In this document: positions 48,101 to 59,400 of the stretch, one piece after another | Numbering within the stretch: position 1 is the first letter of the stretch | Layout of the letters: the number at the start of each line of letters is the position of its first letter | Assembly: GCA_015227615.1 (NCBI GenBank) | Contig: JAALGZ010000019.1 | Coordinates: forward strand, 558,001-622,000 | From: Labyrinthula sp. Ha | Taxonomy: Eukaryota > Sar > Bigyra > Labyrinthulida > Labyrinthulaceae | DNA length: 64,000 bases | Reading direction: 5' to 3' | Program-made: the position numbers and the translations under genes | The notes under the pieces: model-generated | Seen by the model: only the letters and a program-made list of their open reading frames with translations | The model's database searches: none | Told to the model about the DNA's origin: nothing

Positions 48101-51100
48101 TATTGTATTTTCTATGTTCATTCGCATTAGGAAAGTACATCTACAAACCAAATCTTCTCAGACTTTTTGGCTACTTAATAGACTCATGTTATATTTATTT
48201 GTTTCAAAGCTGGTAATTTTTACCAACCTGTAAGTATTTTGTCTAATTAATCTGTTATACAGGTTTCCGTCTTCTAGTGAAAGTTCTGGACGGAAATGTA
48301 TAAACTATGGTTTCTTTCTATAGCTCCCGTTCTTCATCATATATAGTATTAACATGAGTAAAATTATAACAGTGTGCAAATAAAATGATACATTTCCACT
48401 AATTAGTTTTATTTTTTGGTCAAATTCTGAAGTCTTATATATTTCTATTCCTGAAAATGGTTTATTTCAATAACGTAAATGTTAACAGCTGTTTGCTCTT
48501 AGTGTCTGCTTAAATTAAGATTTATTTGAATTCAAAGACTAAATTCTTTTTTTCAAAGGAAGTGGAAGGTATACATATAATTAAGCGAGTGGAAAATTTT
48601 GGTGATTATTTCTGTATTAAGAAAATAAATGTGTAGTTTTAAATCTTAAATGTGAATATTTAACTCGTTGAAAAATACTTGTTTTTTTTTGCTTAGTACA
48701 ACGACAATTTGAGCAAGTCAAAATTTTCTTGAATAAAATTGCACGCATCTGGGTATATGGTATCATAACTCTAGACAAGCAAAGTTTCTGGATCATGTTT
48801 TAAATTTACTTGTAATTCGAAGATGCTGAAACATGGAATGTTAACAATCATCCAACTGGCAAAGTAGAATCGGTTTTACAGATTAGTATCTTTTTTTTTA
48901 TATTTGCCTTGAACTACTAGCACATGGCATATTTTAGCGCTTGAAGACACTAGGTTATATTATATGTTCAATAAGTATTATTACTTGAGTTCGTTTAATT
49001 AACGATTCCAACATAGATCTATTGGAAACGTTATGGCATGGATATGCATTGTTTGAGTTTTCCTCATCTTGGCTGTAAGTATCCGAGCTCAAAATCGCCA
49101 GGAAATAAAAATGCTATTACCGGGTATTATCCTTTTTTAGTTTTCGTATTTTTTTTTATTTGATTACCTTTTTAATATTAATATAAAAGTTAGGTCTTTC
49201 TGTGATACGTGATCGACCTAAGTCGCCACGGCCCCAATTTATGTCTTTCTTCGAGTAGAGTACTTTAAACAAATTGATGTTTGATGTGTATTTTGGTTCT
49301 AAACTGCTAAGGTTTTCTAGAAAATTTTGTCTATTTACCCTTCTATTGTTAAGTCTAAGAAGATCCAGTGTATTAAAATTTCCTTTGTGGGTGTTACGTG
49401 ACTGGTTGTACAGGGAGTTGAAAAAGTATAATCGGCTTTAACCAAAGTGTTTCTGTCCATTGAAAATATAAGATGCTAGTGTATATTAATTGTATCTCAT
49501 TTGTTGTCATTGGTTAAGAACATAATTGATTCCATTCTTACGGATTTTATTCTATTTAAATAAACATTTTATCGTTCAGTATAAAAAATGGTGCATTTAT
49601 TTTTATTTTTATGTTCTTATAGAATAATTAAAGTTCTTCAATCATCTGTTTTTTACATGACACAGAAATGTTTTCATGAAATGTTTTCTTCCTTTAAGGT
49701 AACTCTAACTGGTTAATTTTTTCAATGATTCAACATATTATGTTTTTTTTCAGAGATTCTATTTAAATAGATTACCATTTAGTTTATGTCTTACTTCACC
49801 AGTTCTGTTTTTTCTTCAGAGGCTAGATTAGAAATCTTACAGTAGAAAAACTTGGTTAGAGTTATATACCATGGGTTGAGAATGTCAGTTTTTCACCATA
49901 ATAAAGTAGACCTAACTTATCATCTAGCTCTGCCAAGATATGTAAATCTTCGTAGACATAGAATCTATGTTTTTTTTTTGTTGGTAAGTTTCACTATATT
50001 ACATTTTTAGTACTCTAGGTCTTCTAGGATCCAGTTTGTCTTCTTGCATATTTTAAGCCGTTTCTTTAGTTTTTAGCTTGACTTTCTTGGTGTCAGATAT
50101 TTGAGATTATGCACTTAAATTTACCTTTTCCATTAATTTTCTCGAGACTCAAACCCAACCAATATAATAAATATTGTTAATTTAGTAAGTCTAGTATATT
50201 TATTACTATGTTAATAAAACTAGAAGTTCATCACCATATGACTTAAAAGCTTAAAACACGTAATCACTATCTTATGAATATTATCTCCACATTAGCTCAA
50301 GAATGAATAACCAAGCACCCATTGAAGTTTGGAGAATAATTTCTAAAGTTCAAAGGCTTGATGATCAGAATGATAGGCAGCGGTCACATCAAGATATTAA
50401 GAAATAGTTTTCAGTGGAAATATTACACAAATTAAGAGGGGTACATTTCTCAACCGTGGATGAATAGGACTCCTCATATCGAAAGTTCTATGATATCTTC
50501 AGGTCTATTTAAATCAATGTATGTTAATTTGAATGAATCATGAGCTTTTTTTTGCTGCAGGGTTGTAATTTGGTCCCTCGAAGATGGGAAGAATCTAAGA
50601 ACTCCCAATCATCTATCCAAGTGCAGCGTCGAGGCAGTTCTCTACAATTCCATCAAACCGCATTTGAAATCATTTTTTAAGAAAATCCGCAATTGGCAAA
50701 GTTATTTCAAGAATTTTCATAATATAGGAGGCTTAATGAACTCCTTATACTATACACAGGGCATAGCAAAGGGCCAAATACCTTTGGTTTAAGCAGGTAA
50801 TTAGAGCTGTAAGCTTCTTGGAGATGTCAAAAATATGCAATTATAGATTACACGACCTATATCTGGTCGTTTATTCAACCACACGTGGTTCTATGAGCGC
50901 GAAATCTGGAGTCTCGATGCTTGAATGAATGATGATAGAGCCAATAAAAACTTAACGCCAAGGGGCCCATCTACTGTAATTTCAAAATAGTTGATCCACG
51001 GTCTGAAGTTAAAGAAAAAAATTATCTTTCTAATACCTCCCAGCAATACCCCGATCTCCTTTAAACAACTTCCAGACATTTTCAAGAATTTTGGAGAGTA

Positions 51101-52722
51101 ATCTGACTCTTCAATAGCATTATCTCCCACAAAGAGCTTATTTCGAGTAAAAGACACCACCAGAGAACTTTGAAAAGAACCCCTACCCAAGAAAATTTTT
51201 TAACTGTAGAGATAACGCAAATTAATGGAATTGAATGCTTAGATTCATATTTGATGGAAACATTAAAACATATATTGCAAAAAGGTTCCGCGATAAAAAC
51301 CACAATTTTCTCGAACATAATATTTTAAGTACTATTTTTGAAGTAAGTTTCCATTTTCCAATTTCAAATGGCATAATACGTCGAGTCCTATAGGGAGGTT
51401 GAAGTTCAAAGATAAGGTTTCACTAGTTGATCCTGAACACATCCCAAGGAAACCGAGGGCAAAACTCCCCAAACCCCTCACTTCTCGTAAAGCACCCTGT
51501 AAAGACATGAACGCAACAGCGAGGGCAGAAAAAATGCTTATCCATCAGTTTTGAAAATGGATGCTGGGCTGAATAGAAACCCAGTTGGAGACTTTATGAA
51601 TATGGGTGAGCAATAGGAGCAGACAGGCAATGTTTTTGAGAGAGCGATAAAGATATGGCAAATAAGAAGGGTGAGAGTAAGTTCATCGAAAGATATCTAG
51701 CATATATCCTTGATTTCAGGTTCTTTAACCTGAGCACGAACCCTTTCTGTTCTAACGGCCCTTAATGCAGCACCCCTTCCCCTTCATCTTTTTCCCAAGA
51801 CCTTGCACCTGAATCAGAACCCTTTCTATTTTTTCCAAATCTTAGAACCTTGATTTTTGCCTAAAAAATTGTAGAACATAGGTTGATCCCTACCACCAAT
51901 TCACATTTTTGCTAGAAATGTTTTCACCCCCATCCCAGCTTGAACTTGTCTATGGGAAAAAACATTAAACTTGAACCTTAACCTTTTCTGTGAATGAAGC
52001 TATGTCAATCGTTTCCCTTAGTGATTTTTTTTTGTAAATGAAAATGGTATGAACCTTATCCCATGTCAAAGTGGTTTTTACGTTCGAGAATCTTGAATCC
52101 TGTATTTCATTCATAGTCTTGTGTACTATTGGTTGATTCCTATCACCCAGTCACTTTTGTGAAAAAATTAAACTAAACTTTATGACAACAAAATCAACGC
52201 TGAAATAGAAACTTCCTTTGTAAGTTGTACTCTGGAACAACTTCAAAAACAGTTCAAGCCTTTGACAACAAGACAAAGCTAAAAAATGAAAGAAAATGTA
52301 ACTGCTTTTCTTAAACTATTCTTATTTGCTATGCAATGTCTTTTCATAGAACCGGGTTCTATTTATAAACTCCGGCAAAAAGTTTCTTGATCTTAACAAA
52401 CGCATCCGGGTTTCATCTATTCTATGTATATCTATAGTACCAAATGTTCCCCTTTTGACAATTCTATTTTCTTCTTGATTTCCAATTCTTGATGCACGTA
52501 GTTGATCTTAAACTTTTTTTTTCAAGTTTTAATTAGGCTAACTAATTAACTTATTTTGGATATTTATTTTGGGCAATTAAAAAATTGAGCCAATGAGATT
52601 TTGGAGTATTTGAATACGGAGTCAAAAACTTTATTTGCTGACGTCATTATAGATAGAAGAAAATGTGCCAAGGGCCATATGGCCCAAAGTCAAAACCTTC
52701 AGAAAGATAAGAAATATTAAAG
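42109..52722. other. Gene-empty divergent gap (10.6 kb)
   Basis: The longest gap, between the 290-aa gene (-) and UAP56 (+). ORFs reach 153 codons (45740-46201, minus) but show no motif, and one such ORF in this much DNA is not surprising. No RNA genes or mobile elements were recognised. The last kilobase (51.7-52.2 kb) contains degenerate repeats and is somewhat richer in C. Genes with many tiny introns could be missed here by eye. Confidence 0.5.
51721..52170. repeat. Degenerate tandem-like repeats upstream of UAP56
   Basis: A motif close to CTGANNNNGAACCCTTTCT recurs near 51729, 51808 and, weaker, 51969. A second block, GGTTGATCCCTACCACC near 51883, recurs as GGTTGATTCCTATCACC near 52132, both followed by a TCAC run. 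Period is about 250 bp, with roughly 75% identity in the best part. These are probably old tandem duplications. Confidence 0.4.
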
Positions 52723-54360
52723 ATGCCAGCGCAAAAAGACGAAGAAGAATTATTAGATTATGACGATGCAGCTAAGCCTACGGAGCCAGCAACCAAGAAG
52801 CAAAAAACAGCAGTTTCATCGGGAAGCCATGTTGGTATAAACGCCAGTGGATTTAAAGATTTTGTCCTTGCGGCAGATCTTCAAAGAGCTGTGGTGGATG
52901 CTGGGTTTGAACATCCTTCAGAGGTTCAATCTGAATGTGTGCCTCAAGCAATGCTAGGAACAGATGTTATTTGCCAAGCTAAGTCTGGTATGGGAAAGGT
53001 ACACTTGTTGTTGTTTCATTTGTTCGTTTCTTTTGATTAACTGCCACATTTCGACAAGTAGAAAATAACTGTTTATACTGTTTGTTCGCGACAGGAAATG
53101 GAATTTTAGATTTTGGAGGTTATTTGATGTTTTGTTTTTGTAAAGTGTTTCGCCTTTAAAGCATCGCATTGAAGTTAGATACCATGGTCAAGACCATAAC
53201 CGAGGAAATTTCTTATGCAGTTGTTGGATATTAGGGGCAGCATATTGCGGCAGAGGGTAGAAGCTATGAGTTAATTCGTGTGATTTTTTAAACTGGTCGA
53301 AGTTTAGTTTTTCATGGACCATTTACATGTGGAGATTTGTGTTACTTTTTAGACCGCTGTATTTGTGTTGGCAACTCTACATCAATTGGCAGAAAGTGAA
53401 AAGGATGATAAAGAACAAGGTTTAAGATGTCTGGTGCTATGTCATACAAGAGAGCTTGCGTTTCAAATTAATAAAGAATTCACCCGATTCAGCAAGTATT
53501 TGACTAATATTGACTCAAAGGTATATTTTGGTGGTGTGCCAGTCAGACAGCACGTTGAAGAAATGAAGAATCCACCAGTGATTGCTATTGGAACACCAGG
53601 AAGGGTTTTGGATCTGATCAATCGAGGGGCTATGAAGCTTGATGGGTTGAAGCATTTTGTAGTTGATGAGTGCGATAAGGTTCTCGAAAAGGCAGATATG
53701 AGGCAGGATGTTCAGAACATATTTTTCAAAACCCCGCAGACGAAGCAGGTGATGATGTTTTCAGCAACTCTAAGCAAAGAAATTAGGCCTGTTGTGAAAA
53801 GGTTCTGTAATAATGGGATCGAAGTTTATGTTGATGATGATGCTAAATTAACCCTTCACGGGCTGCAACAGTATTACCTTAAAATTCAGGAAAATGAAAA
53901 AAATATGAAGCTGAACGATCTACTTGACAATTTAGACTTCAATCAAGTAATTATCTTCGTGAAAAAAACTGAGAGGGCTACCCAGCTAAACAGACTATTA
54001 AGAGAAAGTAACTTTCCATCAAGTGTAACTACGGGAAGAATGAAACAGCAGGAGAGAATTAGAGTGTTGGAAGAGTTCAAGCAGTTTAAGTCGAGAATTC
54101 TGGTGAGTACTGATCTTCTTGGAAGAGGAATTGATATTGAGAGAGTTAACATTGTTATTAACTATGACTTTCCAGAGAGTAGCGATGGATATCTTCACAG
54201 AGTTAACAGAGCTGGAAGATTTGGTACCAAGGGTTTGGCAATAAGTTTTGTTACTGAAGGAGAGGAAGAAACCATTCTAGCTGACGTTCAGAGCAGATTT
54301 GAGGTTAAGATTGAGCCAATGCCTAAGAAAATCGACGCTTCAACCTATATGAATGCATAA
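52723..54360 (+). CDS. UAP56: DECD-box RNA helicase UAP56/Sub2, two exons
   Basis: Exons 52723..52998 and 53353..54360 give 427 aa (human DDX39B is 428). Motifs in order: acidic N-terminus [11 protein letters not shown] motif GFEHPSEVQ, motif I AKSGMGKT (its K and T fall on different exons), Ia HTRELA, GG, Ib TPGR, motif II DECD (the UAP56 hallmark instead of DEAD), [37 protein letters not shown] (most relatives have HRVARAGRFG). UAP56 acts in spliceosome assembly (U2 recruitment) and couples splicing to mRNA export through TREX. Unspliced, exon 1 reads 14 codons into the intron and stops. Its stop is 165 bp from that of the convergent SOD-repeat gene. Confidence 0.96.
52999..53352 (+). other. 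354-nt intron in the UAP56 gene
   Basis: Begins GTACAC directly after the Lys codon of the Walker A motif, in phase 0, and ends TTACTTTTTAG before ACCGCTGTA. It is about twelve times longer than the other three introns here. Its in-frame stop after 14 codons would give a helicase-dead 105-aa product if retained. Confidence 0.93.
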
Positions 54361-54472
54361 TTTGATTAAATCTGGGATTTCTTTATTTTACTTATTTGGA
54401 GAACTCATAATGTTGCTTGTAAGTGGCTACAGTTTGGGTCAATGAGAATGAAAAGCGAAATGTGCACTGAGT

Positions 54473-54546
54473 AACAATGTGTATGAACTTATCTCATTGT
54501 GTACAGAATAACAATATGCATGCACTTATCTCATTGTGCAAAGAAC
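54473..54546. repeat. Two-copy 37-bp tandem repeat across the SOD-repeat gene stop
   Basis: Copies 54473-54509 and 54510-54546 match at 31 of 37 positions; both contain CTTATCTCATTGTG. The second copy includes the last codons and TAA stop of the SOD-repeat gene (minus strand), so the first is a duplicate of that 3' end lying in its UTR. Confidence 0.7.
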
Positions 54547-56475
54547 TACAAGTTCTACCACGATTATGAGTGCTAAGATTGGGAGAATGTATACTAAGAA
54601 ATCCCTGTCGCGCTCCTCAGCAACATCGCGAACTCTTTCAGCTGGTTGGTTAACTAAATTTCCGCAAGCAACCCTTGCCGAACCTCTGTTTTCAGCGTGA
54701 AAAACAATAGCTCTTTCAACTATGCTTTGGTCGCCTGAGAGAGGAAGATTTGGGTCGTTGTATACAGCGCGACCATTCTGCTCAAGGTCAATGGGTTCAA
54801 ATTTCTCAGCTAAGTCTCCTAACTCGCACTCTCCGAAGTTATCTGGGGAGCATCTATACTCGAGATCCCCGTCAGAATTTGCCCCTTCACCTCCATTAAG
54901 CAAATCCGGATTATAATGCCCTGAAGTTGTTGCACAATCAAAACCTTCAACCAACCTCACAGTATGAACATGCCAGTTATGTGCCAAGCTTTGAATATCA
55001 CCTTCAGCATCTGTTGCTACATACATTGCTGAGTCACTCTCTGAGTCAACATCTATTTGCTTGATCTCAATGCTCGTGGAGAACCCGTCAAACTCACCCA
55101 CACCTGTTCCACTCTCAGTACCACCCATAATTCCTTTCACACTGTTGATACTTAATCCAGATACAGTGATATTAGAACATACAAACCTTGCACCATCTGG
55201 TTCATGTATCACAACACTTCTTCCAAAAACACTATTTAGCCCAAACAACTGCAAATCAGCACCATCATCTATTAATTCTTCATTAATTTCAGACAGACCA
55301 GCTAGATTACCCAACCTTCCGCTTAAATCTCCTGCTTCGCATTGCTGTGGAGTTTCTGCACTGCATACAACTTCCTCACTATAAATTACCCCCAGATGAT
55401 TCCAATGCCCTCCAGTCGCTTCAGGTGAACAATCTGGAGAATCCACAGACCCAAGAACTGGATAATCATGAATGTGATACCCAGAAACCTTAGAATCAAG
55501 ATTCTTTAAATCTAGGCTAACTTTCACAGGAAAATTTTTTCCAAGTTGGTGCATTGAAACTGTTCCTTTTATATCTGAAATTCTAGATGGTTCAAATTCT
55601 GCCACCAGAGTTTTCCCTGCTTGAACACAGGAGTCGCCGATCCTTAGGTACAAATCACTTTGTTCACTTGGCTCAACATCAAATCCTGGAAAGTCAGTCA
55701 AAGTGTAAAAACCTCTTGAAGAGGAGATACTAGGTCCATTAAACAACACGTCATCACCTTCACAAGAAGAAACTAACTGTGGGGAAAATTGGAACGGTTC
55801 ATCTTTCACGTCGATGTTCACGAACATTGTGTACACATCTCCTTGCTCATCTGGGATTTTGTTGAATTTCACAACTCCTTTGACATCTTCCTCTTCAATG
55901 TATACTGGGATTTGTTGAACATTTACATCTGCTGTCAAAACTGGTTCAATGTTTGCACAAGCAAAACGAGCACCAGATCCAGCTTCGTGCAAGACAATTG
56001 CTCTTCCTACAATACTATCTTCTCCAAACAACGTAAGTGATACATTAGGATCATTGTCTGTAAACTCCTCTTCCAAGGAAGCAAGTCCATCCAAAAATCC
56101 GAATTTTCCACTCAAATCTCCTGCTTCGCAAAGAGAGTGATCCTCTGTAGCACAAAGGTAGTTTTCTAGATCAACACCATTTGGGTTGTAATGCCCCCCT
56201 GTAAAATCTGGACCACATCCGGATTGTGCAGAGTTAAATGTGACACCATTTGTTGAGACAGGATACTGATGCACATGCCACCCGGAAAGGCCTGCGTTTT
56301 TGTTGTACACGTTCTGTAGGCCGTTCAATGCTACGGACACAGCAACATTCGTGTCAGCTGAGTCTTGTGAAAAGGTTATTGAGCCATCAACACCAGAGTT
56401 GTAGAAGTTTGCAGTAGCTAAACGGGAAATCGAGAGTGCAGGGAGGGACAGGACAAAAAAGATCTTTTGTTGCAT
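54526..56475 (-). CDS. Copper-only SOD-repeat protein (CSRP-like), membrane-anchored
   Basis: 649 aa: signal peptide (1 to about 22), three complete SOD domains, and a C-terminal hydrophobic helix (about 626-645) ending CTMR. Each domain keeps all four copper histidines and the active-site arginine: H67/H69/H95/H163/R170; H334/H336/H357/H424/R430; H502/H504/H520/H593/R601. Each also keeps the conserved cysteine pair (C87/C173, C349/C433, C514/C604). The zinc ligands are missing: the usual RHxGDL is CEAGDL, CEAGDL and CELGDL, giving Glu-x-x-Asp, the pattern described for Cu-only SODs such as Candida SOD5. Residues about 190-300 look like a fourth, ligand-less SOD-like repeat. It likely disproportionates extracellular superoxide at the cell surface. 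Anchoring could be GPI or a plain type I helix; the charged stretch before the helix favours the latter. Confidence 0.93.
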   Translation of the reverse strand: MQQKIFFVLSLPALSISRLATANFYNSGVDGSITFSQDSADTNVAVSVALNGLQNVYNKNAGLSGWHVHQYPVSTNGVTFNSAQSGCGPDFTGGHYNPNGVDLENYLCATEDHSLCEAGDLSGKFGFLDGLASLEEEFTDNDPNVSLTLFGEDSIVGRAIVLHEAGSGARFACANIEPVLTADVNVQQIPVYIEEEDVKGVVKFNKIPDEQGDVYTMFVNIDVKDEPFQFSPQLVSSCEGDDVLFNGPSISSSRGFYTLTDFPGFDVEPSEQSDLYLRIGDSCVQAGKTLVAEFEPSRISDIKGTVSMHQLGKNFPVKVSLDLKNLDSKVSGYHIHDYPVLGSVDSPDCSPEATGGHWNHLGVIYSEEVVCSAETPQQCEAGDLSGRLGNLAGLSEINEELIDDGADLQLFGLNSVFGRSVVIHEPDGARFVCSNITVSGLSINSVKGIMGGTESGTGVGEFDGFSTSIEIKQIDVDSESDSAMYVATDAEGDIQSLAHNWHVHTVRLVEGFDCATTSGHYNPDLLNGGEGANSDGDLEYRCSPDNFGECELGDLAEKFEPIDLEQNGRAVYNDPNLPLSGDQSIVERAIVFHAENRGSARVACGNLVNQPAERVRDVAEERDRDFLVYILPILALIIVVELVVLCTMR

Positions 56476-59400
56476 GCTTGTATTGTTCTGGTAGTGGAAT
56501 TCTCGCGAGGACTAGGGTAATGCAATATTATAAGAAAATTAAGGCGTTCGAGGACAGGTACCAGGAGTGACTCAAATAATAGAACAGATTGTATTCTGAA
56601 AGGTTTCGTATAGTTAAAATGTATTTGCTTAGCTTTTACTCTTTCTTTAAGCTGTTTTTAAGCTTTTTTTTATTTTTTTTCTTGTTGTTTTATCTACTTG
56701 GTTTGTTTAGTTTAATTTTGTAATTTATTGTTTAAAAGTCCCGAATTTCAGAATTCCCAAAAGTATTCTAGCGTTCTATTATACATCTTAGCTCAAAAGT
56801 AAAATAAAGAACTGGATTATCTGGATAAAAGGAAAAACACCGAGGGCTTTCATACAGTTAAATAGCCCAAGTGACCTATATTTAACATAGTTCATCATTA
56901 TCTATATATATATACCACCTTCTGCACTCAAAACACAGGAGGGACCTTTCTAGAACACTTCGGTGGTAAAAGTAAGTAAAAAAATACAAAAGGTTAAGAA
57001 GATAAGGAAGAAACCAGTTTATAGATGTAAGTAGAAGAGATGATTGGTATAACTAGTGGATAGTTATACGGCAGGCACTCAAATCTCTTTCAAGGAATCT
57101 TAACCCTTCTCGAGTAGTAGTAATGTTTTGTAGTGATGACTGACGAGCCTACAATAACTTTTACTTCATCTAAATGTCTCAACTCTACTTACCTAATATT
57201 CATTTCAGATAGCTCCAGATGGGTTGTTATTCTTGCAAAGTAGTACAAAAAAAATAGAAAACAGAAACTGGTGAATAAGACAACGAGTTCCTCATACATG
57301 GCTTTATTATTTGAAGCAGAGCCAACCTCAAATCTGAACCCAGAAAACTATAATAGCAAAATTGTACCATTTCACAAAGTCTTAGATAAATCAAACAGAT
57401 GTAAATATTCTAGGCGAGAAGTACAAAATGACATCTAAGAAACCAGAGATAAGCACTGTCTACAGTTTGTCCTGTTTTTAATTGAAAATATTACTAATTT
57501 CTAAGCCCCCAACTGCGTATACAGGCTGTCACTCAATTCAGAAGTATATTCTACTCTTGATAGACTAATTTTAAATACTTCCGAGCTCTGAACCTAAAAC
57601 CTATCGACGTAAAGGGTGCCATGTCAGAGAAACTTAGTGCCAAAAGTGTTCTGTGTTGAAACAACAAACGCTGAGTTTTGGCTCTATGGTTACAATTAGT
57701 CAAAGTAAAGAAAAAAAATTCTTGATCTTATGATAGTAATCTAGACCAGCAGACAACCCAATTTCTCAAGGCACTGGATGTTACAATGAGAGTGAACACT
57801 TTATAGTTAAACTATGTGCATGCAACGTATACAAAACTTCGTTAGAGAGCAATAGCTATGATCAGAAGAAAAGTAGTATATAATGTATTTATCCTCTAGG
57901 ATAATTCAAAGTTTTCTAATACTGCGAGGAGAGGATTTTTTTAATATAATTTTGTACAGATCACATTATTCAAAATGAAATTCTGCGCGGAAACTAATTA
58001 CGATGTAATCCTCGCAGAAAGATCAGCAGATACATCTTGCTCAACCTATATGTACAATGCACAAAAAACTGGAAACTTTCAACCATAAACAAGAATAATG
58101 GTCTAACCACATACATACTTGGAGTTGAAATAAATAAGTAGGAGCAAGCATAATCAGTTTACAGTATAGTTCTAACACACTAATTATGTCCTTTTTACTG
58201 GTTTTGATTTTGCATGGATAAAATTTCTAACAAAACGTTGAGTAAGATTTATATTATTTCCTTTGCTCAAAAAATTGTAGTTTCTTGAGCTTATCATATT
58301 GTTAATGAAGTAAATGTTTGGATGAGGCCAAATCATGGTAATTATAATTTCACACATTTCATTTATAGCGTGATATGCTTTTAAAAATACCTTTTAAGAG
58401 CACAATATGATAATTAAGGTTTTTATGTCAGTATTCAATACGAATAACTAGAATCACGTTGTTATAAGACCTGTGTTCAAAATAGGAGTACTTTAAGTAG
58501 AGAGCATTGAATTGCACAAACACTATTCTCGTCATGTCCATACACATGAACTTTTTCTCTGTCAAACCAGGATGTAATATTCTCCTCTTCAATTAGGATA
58601 ATCCTATTTCTCTGTCACATACTAACCGTAATATTATAAAGCAAATAAATAACCTAATCAGGAATTGAATATCCGAGGAACAACCACTTATTAAATAAGT
58701 ATGTGCAAAATGAAATGAAGAAGATAAGATTTTTTTGTTGAAGGAAATGTGTCACTATATACCCTTTTCTTAATCGCTGAAAGGGTGGAGCTAGGAAAAT
58801 AGATCCTAACTATTAGTTTTCAAGAGAATTTATCGACTCATGGATACAGAAGAGTTTTCGAGGAGAAGGTTGTGTCAAGTAAATGGAAAGCTATACTCAA
58901 ATACTATTTTCAATGTGCTTAAAGATATTTTGTGTCAAAAAATTCTACGTTCAAGGAGATAGCGTCAATAATAACAAGTTAAAAAAGAACGAGTGCAACT
59001 CTTCAACTCATATGGGTTTCATATTTACTTTTATTACTAATTTTATTACTCCGCCACCAATGTTTTAAAAGGTGGAAAGTATTGGAAATTTATTCCTGGA
59101 ATGTCTTGTTTAAGGGCTGTTGTATTTTTTGATAAAATTATTCCAGAAAACTGACACCTCAGAATAAGTAAACATCCTCTTATTGAATTGCATAGCGTAG
59201 CTTTGAAATTATGCAGTTGCTATGTCGAGAGTGTACCACTCATAGTAGCAATAAGAGTTTGTTTAGATAAGTTACATAAACTAAGTTTATTCTTCCATGA
59301 TCACATCTACACATTGCTCCTTCATAAGTAACATCGTGCTCTAAATGATATTTGTTTTGTCATACCATATTTTGATCATTTCATTCAAGTGATTCAAGAA

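Noticed and set aside
54722-56140. Plus-strand ORFs of 63-107 codons inside the SOD-repeat gene
   Set aside because: Antisense shadows; the minus-strand frame has full domain conservation.
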